From positions 1-23,654 of the forward strand of contig NAOQ01000081.1 in the NCBI GenBank assembly GCA_002751075.1: DNA of 23,654 nt, written 5' to 3'. The notes beneath the pieces were generated by a model that saw only the letters and a program-made list of their open reading frames with translations, did not search any database and was not told where the DNA came from. This document shows, piece after piece, positions 1 through 10,902 of the stretch. Both the position numbers and the translations under genes were made by a program. Each line of letters opens with the position of its first letter. The first letter of the stretch is position 1. This stretch comes from Ichthyophonus hoferi (lineage: Eukaryota > Opisthokonta > Ichthyosporea > Ichthyophonida > Ichthyophonidae).

Positions 1-63
<63 letters not shown>
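1..63. repeat. (TAA)n microsatellite at the window edge
   Basis: This is an unbroken trinucleotide tract of 21 units, probably continuing to the left of the window. Confidence 0.98.
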
Positions 64-66
<3 letters not shown>

Positions 67-1445
67 GTCTTTTAGCTTTTGAACTAAATGTTTTGAATAT
101 ATAATATAGAAAGGTCTTCTGTTGTATTTATAGTCGGATTCATGCTCCAAGTCGGTTCATTACATGAATAGTTAAAAACACAGTAAGCAAACAGTTGAAC
201 TAAAAAACTAGACAGAAAGTATATATTGTGTGTGTTTTTTTGTGCCTGTTTGTGTGTGTATACAAAAACAATACATTATATTACTCCTAAAGAGAAGGAA
301 CTCGAGTGAAGAGAAGTCCAACCCTAACCCTAATACTGTGACATGTACACAGCACACACAGAGATAAAATATCCATACCCCTTTGTCCTTTAGGCCTTAT
401 CCAGTCACTGTTTTGTACAACTAGATATATATATCTATATCTATATCTATATCTAGGTATATAACTTTATCTTCTATAACAATAAAAAAACTAATACACA
501 TATGAAGTCTTACGCGCGCAAATAATTTTGACGGCGTTACGTCTTCCGGATAGCTGGCGTCCAAACTAGAAGGATGTTGATTCCTGATTTTAATTATTGA
601 TTAATGTACTTTATTGGTCTATATTTTTTATTCGTATTATATTAAAGGATTTGTGACGTTAACATAATTATTTCTATTTTTCTATTTGCTGCGTGTTTTA
701 TATATAAATAGGGCATTTCTGTATTGTACGGTTGCCCTATGCTTATACGGAGCCTCAGGCCTGAAAACAATATTCCCTTGCACACACTTTATTGCTCTCC
801 TATTAGGTTTTACTGCTGTTATCTCGACCCAAGAACGGTCCCTATTTTGGAGTTCCCTAATGAAATATCCAATAATCAGGATTTATATAATATTAGTTCT
901 TCTAAATGAATTCTAAAATTCCAAAAGTAAAGACTTGCATGTTTGTACGCCGTTGCATATAGTTCATTTGCATAGGTATATGCTAGTATTGCCAGTAATG
1001 TATCGTTCTAATTCGCCCTGTAGTGTAGTACTGATTGTTTAGTTAGTGTATTTCAAATTAATTGTGTGTTTCATTAAATTAATTCTATTTAACACTAAAT
1101 ATCAGGGATGGTGCTCTCTGCCGTTAAGTATATAGACTATATACCCTTAGATAACGTAACAATTCAAGAGTTCGTAACCAGAGGTACTAAGTTTGAAATC
1201 TTGTAAACAACAATGCTTACTGTGATTGGCTAAGGCTTTTATAATTAGAAATAAAAATAGAACTTTAAAACCTAGGTTAAAGTACTAAAAATTACTACAT
1301 GCAAAATAATTCCCATAAAAGGTAAGATGTCTTTGGTAATTTTTTTAAGGGTGGGTACTTCACATCATTATATTTATATTATTGGAAGTTCAATGGAAAA
1401 TTTTACATGCATTTATGACACAAGCATTAGCCTTTAAGCAGCAAC
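64..1445. other. AT-rich intergenic sequence, no gene seen
   Basis: Open frames here are short (76 codons at most) and show no family resemblance. Small details are an ATATCT microsatellite at 425-454, two telomere-like CCCTAA units at 322-333, and a GC-richer patch at 510-560. Confidence 0.7.
425..454. repeat. (ATATCT)n microsatellite
   Basis: Several copies of a TA-rich hexamer (tatatc) follow a short TA run. Confidence 0.85.
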
Positions 1446-1736
1446 TGTGACGTCATATATTTATTATCAACTTTATTTATAGAATAGAGTCACAGTATGT
1501 GCCAAACGCATGTGCAATACGCATCGGCCATTAGGTTTATGGTTATTCGTTATCTTCCATTTTTACAAAAGTTTTTACCCTCTACATATGTGGAATTGAC
1601 TAGCCATATGCATATATTAATTAACTCTACTTATTTGAAGTTGTGGGAGATTCTATGTAAACCGAATAAATATATAAGCCCATCCATCTGAGATAGACGG
1701 ACACGATTTTGAAGAATAAATATAGATATTTTCACA
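1446..1736 (+). repeat. Putative left LTR of the fossil element
   Basis: This shares ordered blocks with 7125-7501. They are a gcatgt box (1508 and 7196), a 24-base block at 1530-1553 matching 7216-7239 at 19 positions, an ATATATA-AGCC box near 1670 (7440), and AGAATAAA near 1713 (7480) about 30 bases later. A TATA box followed by a poly(A) signal is typical LTR layout. The end at caca is followed three bases later by TGGTTAATCC, a possible tRNA primer-binding site. The start at TGTGACGT is approximate. Confidence 0.5.
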
Positions 1737-4559
1737 AGATGGTTAATCCACTTCAAAAGTTTTTTTCATGGGAGCATCACTACAGCCGTCAGATCAGAAA
1801 ATACCTCGCACTCATATAAAATACTGTAGATACAATCTTATATTTTTATGTAAGTAATGTAATTACGTTATATTGCACGATAGGCGGCTTACTCGCACAT
1901 ATATACGGCTTTCTTGTGTTTTATAACGTCACTTTATTGTTTATTATAGGACAAGCCAGTAGGGTTCAACTAAATCAGCTAATTAGTCAGTTAGTAACTT
2001 ATCCTATGCCTATGCGCTGGGCACATTCTAACTTGTATTCCTATTGCTTTACATTTCTGTACCCAAATGTTATGGCTGTTTATGACTAAATTAACCCATT
2101 TTAATTGGCACCTGCTAATTGTCATAATTGGATATTACCATTGGTAATATTTGTGGTATTTTATTGTGTTGGGAATAGTAAGTAGAGACAGGAGCGTTCC
2201 TGTGACCTACATTCGTTTAGAAGGAGAGGAAATACTGGATTAAGGGGCGCTTTAATGTGTTTCTTTGCATACACGGAGTACAGATATATTAAGCTCTACC
2301 ATTCCACACGTAGATTAACCTAAGTTCTAGTTACAAGCGCATCAGGCAAAACTATTAAGCTAATCACTGCTACAAGATCGTTAATTGCGATTGTAGCTTT
2401 AAATCATGAAGTACTTAAAATAGAGTGGCTCAGGATTAATCAGTTACCAAATATCCTCCTATCTAATAGATTGATTCATTAAATAGAACATCTCAAGCTA
2501 ACCCCAAAAATAGTTAAGTACTGGCGGTAGAAATAAGTACAAGGGCAAGACAGAACGGAGAATAAAGGGGGGCATTCAATATCATCACACAATTTTGATA
2601 TATATTATTTATTTTTAGGAAATAACACGTACCTGTTTGTTTCCTTTTGCTTTACAGCGCTAAAATTCTACACACATTTATAAAGATATAACAACTTTGA
2701 ACAGGTCATAGCTTAGTAAATTAATGCTGTAGATCTAACCACATGCGTGTAAATTAGCATAAACGACCATATGCGCACTTATATTACATTTATTGGTATT
2801 AGTGCTATGAGAACTTAAAATATGATGTCTTCAATTAGATTATTAGTATCTATACATAATTACCATTGGGAAGTCCTTGTGTGAATAAAATAAGTATTAA
2901 AGAAGTCTTTCTATAATGCAAAACACGCTGGTTTTACAAAACGTCAAGCTATTGATGTAGTTGAAAACTATACTTGTAAGTGTAGGCTAACATATGCAGG
3001 CATAAACTCAATCATTGATTATGGACATTACTATTACTACTAGCTACTAGAGTGGTCAAAGCAATTTATGAGGGGAAATTGTTAAGTTATCTGTAAATAG
3101 CAATAATGGTACTCCTCTAAATCACAATAGAAAATGGCTTAGAATTGAAGTCTCAGAATCAACGGGCAGTCAAAATCCTGTGGACTCTCTAACAGAAGAT
3201 CAACTGATAAACGTTGATCCTATTTCACAATTATCACTCTTATCTCACTTAAGAATTAAAACCAAAAATGCCTAGATGCTGCTAAGATAGGGTTTTATGT
3301 TATAAACTAACCTATATTTCTACGTTCATTTGTCTAAAAGCGAAATACTTTAACATAAGTTACTTCTTTATCTACGTTTTTGTATATTTACTTCTTCTGA
3401 AACCACGCTGAACCTTGTTTCTGGGGTCTCTCAAATGGGAAAGATATTGCGATTTAGAACTAGTTATCTCTACTTAGATGGTAGATTATAGTTGAATATC
3501 AAGTCTTTATTTGGGGTCTCATGGTTTCCTGTCACTGGATCATATGTTATGTCTAATAATCAATCATAATAATTTTACTGAGATCTAGGTGTAGATAAAA
3601 TCCTATAAAAATTAGAACCAATAAAAAGTGATGCTCTATCCAGATCAACAACACCTGTAAGTTGTGAAATATTAGTGTGATTCAGATAAACATAGCCAAG
3701 TAATTTTTCTTGGTCCTTTTGAGATTCCTTAGTTAATGGGATTAATCTTCATTATTGGGAATAATAATATCTGAGGCTCTAATTGGGTGCCTGCCAATAA
3801 ATTGGTGTTTTAATATTGATATTCCCTGGTTGACCAGTTGGTTATTTTTTATTTTTATTTATGTGTAAAATTATAAAAAATGCTAGCACAGCTGGTTTTA
3901 TTTTGGTTATTATTATTAACAGATCAGGTGTTTAATTCAGAATATCAAAACTTTCTATGTATTATATGTTAAAATTAATTCCTGATTGATTTAAGGCTTA
4001 ATTCATTTTATATATATATATGGGCACTGAGTATATTATGTTTTCTATTGGTAATAATTTTCCTAATAAAAGTATTAAAATAAAACTCCTACCTGTTAAC
4101 TTATTTGTGTGGAAAACTAGACCCTATAATATATATATATATATGTTAGCTGTGAGGCATGTCTTGCTTTTACTGGAGTATGGGTTAAGTCCTTACTCCC
4201 GTTGCTCTTGGCAATCCAGAATCATTGAAACCTTGGGAAGTATGGGATCATGTAACTTGTTATTGAAAATCTTATTGCTCATGCTATCACTTGTAATCGC
4301 GATTTTTGACTAAAATTCCTAATTATAACTGAAGAGGATGTAGCCTGCCAAGTTACCTCCCGGTCTGAAGCCTATTATTTTAGTTAGTACTCCTATTATT
4401 GATTATAAGGAAAAAATGAGCTCTACAATCGGCATGCTTTCAACATAACATGAAGGAGTTGTACTAGAAAAGCATAATTTACTTTAGAACCATCTTAGTA
4501 GTAAAGATTGAACGTGTCCTGGACGGTTCTAAACAAAATTACTATAAATGGCTTGACAA

Positions 4560-4900
4560 GGAAGTCTACAGTAATGGTATCGGTTACAATAACTTAAAAA
4601 GAAATTATCTTGCAAAACCAGTTTTCTCTGCAAAATTATTTTTTAACCTGGATGTAATCAGTATGACAGCCAAAGCCGTGCATTCTGCACATAAAAGTAG
4701 TACTCCAACTATTGTAAAGGAGGGAAATAGAGTGTTAGAAAATGTCGTAAGCTGCTGCCTTTTGGTGTACTATTAAATGGGACATTCGTTCTTATTGAAA
4801 GCATTTTCATATTTATATACTCCTTACATTCATTCTGCCTCTCCACCTTTCCAATTAAAATCTGACCAGTCGAAGAGTTCAATATCTTACTTATTGTAAA
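4560..4900 (+). pseudogene. Reverse-transcriptase trace of the fossil Ty3/gypsy element
   Basis: Read in short open pieces, this stretch shows a hydrophobic A-K-x-F-F-x-L-D-V segment like the RT A-K-Y-F-S-K-L-D-L block. A lysine/threonine/glycine stretch follows, then L-P-F-G, all at spacings close to those of Ty3/gypsy RT. It is a broken fossil and encodes no working enzyme. Confidence 0.55.
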
Positions 4901-5539
4901 TGAAAGCATAGTATGTGCTAGGCTGGAGTGAGTTTATAAAAAAGTTTCATCATAACCCAGTGGCTTGAAGTGAGAGCTAAATTAAAGTATCCTAAATTTT
5001 TAATGTGAATGATGTAGTAGCTCTACTGTCTCAAGTGATCCTTAATAGTTGCTTTATGGTTTCCTGATACCTGGCACTGCCATATGGAAGATGTTTAGCA
5101 TTATCAAAATTCTAATCAGGAATTATAAGTGTCAAGGTAAACTTGGTCAAAATATCTCTTAATTTCTAATGTATAGCTCATATGTAGGAAGTATAAGACG
5201 AGTAACTTGAATCATTATATTTTTCTTGTAAACATTTAATCTAATATACTTTCAGGAAAATTTCGTATTGTAAAATATTGTAAACTTACTGCTAAAATAG
5301 GTAAGCAATTTAATCATCACTTTTGTAAAAGAACCAAACAACCTATATAGTCAATATATTATATATTAGGTCACTGCTACTGCTAAAAATTAGTGTTGAT
5401 GAATATGTAGAAACAAACAGGAAACCACATGGCTAGTCAAAAAATAAGTTGTCTTTAAGAAGGTGGTGTACGGTGTACACTAAGTACCGCAAATGATCCT
5501 ACTGCCTTAGCTCGTAAATACTTCTATCTAACCTTTAAA

Positions 5540-5712
5540 TATGGCTGGGATGATTTCTGTCAAACTATTTTTCCCAATTGGTGCATATAAAAATATTCCT
5601 TGATAAACCTATTGACAAATGCAGAGACAACGTCAATCTAGTGCTTTATGAGTGCTAGGACCAATTGTATTGCAGATAGACTTGAAGCTGATACCTTAAC
5701 AAAATCATAATA
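5540..5712 (+). pseudogene. Possible integrase trace of the fossil element
   Basis: A short open stretch contains R-T-N-C-I-A-D-R-L followed by L-T-K, resembling the Q-T-N-G-x-A-E-R-L segment at the end of the integrase catalytic core. Its place 3' of the RT trace suits a Ty3/gypsy element. The match is short and could be chance. Confidence 0.35.
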
Positions 5713-7124
5713 TATTGCAATAAGATATTTTTTTTTACCATATATTCATAACCTGTAGCACGTACTTAATTGTAATAGGTCCTTAATATTTTTTTACAAC
5801 AACAATTTTAAATAAGAAAACCGCTGAGATATTTAAATATACCAAAAAGAAAAAGAAAAACTTATGCATTTGATTGTTTCGAGAAAGACATGGGGTTTGG
5901 AATCCAAACTAAAATTCTATGATTATATTTAGGAAATAGAATTTAGCATTGGTCTGTTAACCCTAATTCATAGTCAGTTTAGTTGAACAAATTATTCTTT
6001 CCATTGAGAAAACTTTTAGTTGCCTATTATAGGTATTCATTACGTGTTGCAATGTTTGAATATCATTGCCAAAGGGTGTCGGAAGAGAAGTCACACTACA
6101 TTGTACATTTAACATGGTGTAATTCTGGGTCTAATCAATTTTAAGAAGCTTCTTCTTCCTGGTTTGAAAATTTTCAAAACTACCCTCAACAACGACGTTC
6201 ATTTTTAATAAACGAGCACTGCTTATCAATGTGTATGTATCTCAGAGTACCTTTACGCCCTTAATGTAGTTAACACATGACATAGGTTGTTGGCGGACAT
6301 TCCATGTGTGGTAAATATGTGGTTGCGTTTTTTCATAATGCCCACACTAAAATTATATTAGTGGCCGCCACTAGGAAACAGAGCATGGAAATAGGATATT
6401 ATAGACTAAAACAGACTTACAATACAACAATTAGATCCAAGGATAAAAAAATGACTCCACGCATTCCCTGAGTAAGACAATTAGAGGTCATTTGCTAATA
6501 AAGAATTATAATTGGCTAAAAGTACAGTGCACGGGAACGCGATTAAGATCTACAATGTGATTGGTCTCAATTAACTATGTGTACATGAAATCATTGATAT
6601 TGATTAAGACTAGCGTCTACGTCATAAGTGATCTTCTAATAGTTCTAAATATGTAATGATATGCAGATGTATTAATTTGAATAGATAGTACTACTCATTA
6701 CCACCAATATATCTTTAGTCTATATAATATAATGTAAGGCCTACTACATATTTACAACACGTAGGATGTCCACCAACCATCTATCTGCCTTGTTCTGGCC
6801 ACGCTAAAAAGTATTTGTTAACTCTAAAGATATATTAATAAAATTCGGATCATTTATTAAAAATGAATATAGCTGAGGATAGTACTGTTCATCTCTAAGC
6901 CAGCAAGAGGAAGCTTCATGAAAATGAAGAGAACTTGGACTGCACTATGTTGTACATTCAACACGATGTGGCCCTTCTTCCCTCACCCTCTCACAATGGA
7001 ACAACATCACTGTAACAGCTTATGTGGAAAATGGACATCTACTTGTCATGTAAATATTAGTCTTAGTCAATAGTTTCCATGTAATATACTTACAATCAAG
7101 TTTACTTGTACAAAAAGTGTTAGA

Positions 7125-7501
7125 TGTGCCCGTTTATTATAAACCTTTAAGTGATACATGTTACAGTAAGTTACAAGGCAATATGTACAAAATGCGCATG
7201 TAAAAAGTATATACAATTAAGTTTATGATTACATGTTATTTTTATACTTGTGATATTTGGAATATGTATGTGTGATTGGTTAATTCAATGTCTGTGTTTA
7301 TTATTGTAATTATAACCTTATTTAAGTTAGCATAGACGAAAATATTTTGTATACACCAATTACATTATAAATTATCAGTTACCCACCTGCTGGTTAATCA
7401 ATCTGTTCTGGATTGTTTTTTGTAGATTGAACTAATTAATATATAAAGCCTTCTATATAAAATGGAAAAATATGTTTAAAGAATAAAGATTTGACACTAC
7501 A
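7125..7501 (+). repeat. Putative right LTR of the fossil element
   Basis: It carries the same ordered blocks as the left LTR, including the TATA-like box at 7439-7447 and AATAAAG at about 7482. It ends near ctaca at 7501 and is about 85 bases longer than the left copy. Identity outside the shared blocks is low, so the pair is old. The outer edges are approximate and I could not identify a target-site duplication. Confidence 0.45.
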
Positions 7502-9130
7502 AATATAAAGTTTAACTAGCTATAAAACTCTTGCACAATAGGTCTGAAGCACTGCAAAATATTTTTTATTAATAACAATGCCTACATTTTTCAAATGTTA
7601 TTTAAATAATATATATTCTATGATATGCGATGAATAGTGTGACTAGAAGTTAATTTACATAATTGTTATTCTAATTTTGAAACATCAATAATAAATGCAT
7701 TCGGATATGTACAGTATATCTGTAAGGATTAAATTTCAACCCCCATCTTTGTGCCCTATTCTTTTTTAAATATATTTGCTTATGGTCGTATTTTTTTTTG
7801 AATATAGCTTTTGCGTGATTCTATTTTTCATTTTTGCAATATATATTACAAACTATGTTTTGATACACAAATATTAAGTGGGCAGTGTTGTTTATTTATA
7901 CTTGTAAGCTAGCAATACCTGTATACTCATGGTTTATTTGGTTATACTGCATATGCCTGTATCATGAGATTGTGGAATTGCCTATCGGACTAAAAAATCT
8001 ATGCAAATAAGTTATGTAAGAATTATTCTTGTATAGGTTAATGATAAAATTTATCATAAGTGTCGTGAGCTCTACATGTTATAATACTTCATCTGTTATG
8101 TTTTTATATATGTAGTATTACATAAATATACATTATTTTGAGGTTAGCCATGTAAGTGAGACTACCGGACCATATATAACCGTCTTCTCTTTTAATTTCT
8201 GTTGAAGCTGATTGCACACTGACCCCTAGCATATTTTTTAAACCAATATATATTTAGGAATAAAACATATTTTTTGGGTTTTATTACTGGGCCCGATTGG
8301 ATCTCTGTGTTTGCGATTCTCTATTAAAATGTTAATCAGCTAAATGTTCAAGGCTAAATGAACTATTGCCATGTAGCGGGTTCTATTGATTATTTGTTAT
8401 GGCATTGTTTGCCTGTGTAGATGTCATGCCAGTAAGATATATTAGCAGTTATTTTATATGAAATAGTATCTGTATTTGTTTTTGGAGCTCACACTTGCTA
8501 ATACTTCCAGTATGGGTAAATTGTAGGCTTTGACGATCTGTCTCTCTTGTATCTTGTAGTTTGCAGATTTATGTTGATGGTACCATGTATTGATTACATG
8601 CCTCTGCCTTGAAATGTGGTTTTCATATAAACTCGTGTAGATATTTCTAATTTCCTTTGTTAAGGCATTTATTAGGTGTTCTTCCCGTTGTGATTAAAGC
8701 GTGTAATCTGAAATATTTAAGATTTTGTTTTGGGTAAGTGCACATGATAAGCACAAACATTTCCTTACCTGCTTATATTGCATGTCTTATATATATATTG
8801 ACTATTTTCTATTAAAATAAGTTTCTTATAGGAGTTGTTCTACATTTCAGACCGTTCATTATATATATTCATATTTATTCATTTCTGTGAAAGCTCCTAT
8901 TTATTTTTATCTATATACGGTTATCCTATCCTGTGCACTCCCATGGTACTCAAAATACGTTTGGAAATAACCAAATCTATACCTTCCATTACTGTTTTAT
9001 TTGAATATACCGTAATAAACAATATATTGGCCACCATTTCATAATGAAGTCGTCTTTATAATATGTTTTGTCCCCTTAAATGTTTTCGTTGTTTTTCTTT
9101 ATACTAATATAATACATCTCCTCTAGATAC

Positions 9131-9155
9131 AACGGCCTTGGTTAACCCAGCCGTT
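9131..9155. repeat. Nested palindrome AACGGC-GGTTAACC-GCCGTT
   Basis: Perfect 6-bp arms at 9131-9136 and 9150-9155 enclose the 8-bp palindrome ggttaacc at 9140-9147. Its GC content is unusual for the surroundings. Confidence 0.5.
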
Positions 9156-10136
9156 AAATGGGTCATTTGACAGTGACCGATAAGGTCTAATATGAATGAA
9201 AAAAGCAAACTTTTTCTTTTTCTTTTCTATATTACAGTAATTGAGACTGGTTTCCAAAACAAAACAAAAAACACTCGTAATTGTACGCTAAATTTAAAAA
9301 TTTGAATTTTTTAGTACTACTCGGACCACATAGGTATGTATACGGGATTCAAAAAGTCTGCAGAGAAAGTAATAAGATATAAAAGTGTGTATGTTTTGAC
9401 ATACGCATGAAACAAATACGCTTGCGATTTACTCAACATTACGCTATAATTTTAAAAATCATAGAACTAAAAACAAAATATATGTTTGTCAGAAATTCGA
9501 AGCTTTTTTCTGTGGATACTGCCCATTACAGGATATTTAAGAATTTAAAATATAGTAATAGCTGCTGTGATAATAATAGCATAAAGATAAACGCACAGTT
9601 GAGCGCATTTTAGCTGCAGGCACAGGCAATGGCTATGTACACAGGTTCGTGGCGGTACTTGTGCACAAATATAGACTCAAGAAATATGTGCACATACAAA
9701 CGCAGTACATAATCTATATATAGAAATTTAAATAAATTTATAAAAATTATCGTTAGCAGGGGTAGTAACTATATGAATATGTAACTAACTTGAGCGATAC
9801 CGGTTATAGCATGATCACAATAAGCTAGCCTGTATGAAGGTATATTTAATTACAATTTATTGACTATTTATCTATCTGTTTCCATAATTTTGAAAAACAA
9901 AAATAAAGAAAAGGTGCCATTTTCACACAATTTACCTGTCTATTTATAACGGGGTATGGCGTAAAACATGGGGCCTAGCAAGTGATCACATACGTTCTAT
10001 CTATACTTTAGACAAATATATATGTATATTACAACTTCAACAATTTAATAATTAATAGCAAATATTAAATACTACTATTTAATTAGCGTTCAATTTAACT
10101 CAATTTACGCAAATATTCCAAGATCTATAATCGGGC

Positions 10137-10151
10137 CGGGTAATTGACCCG
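10137..10151. promoter_or_regulatory. CGGGT-N5-ACCCG palindrome upstream of RPL13
   Basis: This perfect 5-bp inverted repeat can also be read as CGG-N9-CCG. Inverted CGG triplets are the known binding layout of fungal Zn2Cys6 (Gal4-type) regulators. A further CCGGGT lies at about 10173. It is 630 bases from the RPL13 start, so any regulatory role is inference. Confidence 0.25.
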
Positions 10152-10780
10152 TAAGCCCCCTTCATGATACTATCCGGGTCATAGGAGAATCACATTCAAC
10201 AGAGCCATCTAAACAAGGCCTTCCCCGTACGCAGTTCCTTTTCTCGTGCAACGGCATAGCCAAATAGCGTATGTCTTCTAATTGTTGTTTGATGAGAAAT
10301 CTAGTACGAATCCTAATTGTATCTGTCATTCAAATAATCAATCTGCCGTTAGAACGTTGCGAGAGAGTTAATTTAAATTCTAGGGAACTATCAATAAAAA
10401 TTTTACATATGAAACTTAAAAACTTGGGGCGACTTTTTACCATGTCGTCCTTGTAGAGATTTGAAGATTATAACATTATTTGGATATGATAACTAGAGCT
10501 AGACCAAATTTATTTCACAACGCAAAATTTTCAACGTATTAGTCTTTCAAAAATGAAACCTGGAACTGCAACGACGCCTGCTTGGACCACACGTTCTGTA
10601 TTCAGCTTTAGCTAAAAACATGGGCTTCAAACTACGCACACACTAAGTAGGCGGGTAGGAGTGAACCTTGTCCAAGACATTACGTTCAGTTATAGATTGA
10701 ATGTTTTTATTTCTTGGTTGGTTATTTCTTAGATTGGGGAAGTTGTTTTCACGGTCTGACTGTGATGCATCTGCAGAAAA

Positions 10781-10902
10781 ATGGGAGCGGGAAACAACGT
10801 AGTCCCCAATGCGCATTTCCACAAGGATTGGCAGCACCATGTGCGTACCTGGTTTAACCAACCCGGCCGCAAGACCCGCAGACGCACTAACCGCATGAAC
10901 AA
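10781..10902 (+). CDS. RPL13: RPL13 exon 1
   Basis: It starts at the ATG preceded by ctgcagaaaa and codes for the first 40 residues plus two bases of a lysine codon. It holds the H-F-H-K-D-W and W-F-N-Q-P-G-R-K landmarks. The donor is gtaagt, so the intron is phase 2. Confidence 0.95.

Larger units (their letters stand above)
1446..7501 (+). mobile_element. Fossil Ty3/gypsy-type LTR retrotransposon, heavily decayed
   Basis: About 6.05 kb lies between two diverged LTR-like ends, a normal size for a Ty3/gypsy element. Inside, a stretch at about 4.63-4.89 kb has the order and spacing of a gypsy reverse transcriptase, including an L-P-F-G segment. Near 5.54-5.71 kb, short residues resemble the conserved end of an integrase core. 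The order RT then integrase fits Ty3/gypsy rather than Ty1/copia. Open stretches of 50-70 codons at about 2.9-3.3 kb sit where gag or protease would be, but I do not recognise them. The coding region is broken many times (dozens of stops and frame changes by impression). With the low LTR similarity, this implies an old insertion. The family call rests on short matches read by eye. Confidence 0.58.
7502..10780. other. AT-rich intergenic sequence upstream of RPL13
   Basis: I recognise no gene here. The last part must hold the RPL13 promoter. From about 10130 to 10260 the base composition is richer in G and C, and there is a CGG-N9-CCG palindrome at 10137-10151. Open frames near 8.8 and 9.4 kb (about 70 codons) have low-complexity AT-driven composition and no recognisable motif. 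More decayed mobile DNA may be present. Confidence 0.65.

Noticed and set aside
4140-4310. A C-x2-C stretch that might suggest an integrase zinc finger
   Set aside because: It lies 5' of the RT trace, the wrong place for a Ty3/gypsy element, and no partner histidines or flanking integrase features were convincing.
4020-4313. 97-codon open frame on the + strand
   Set aside because: It begins in a TA run, is hydrophobic by composition and shows no family motif. It lies within the fossil retrotransposon.
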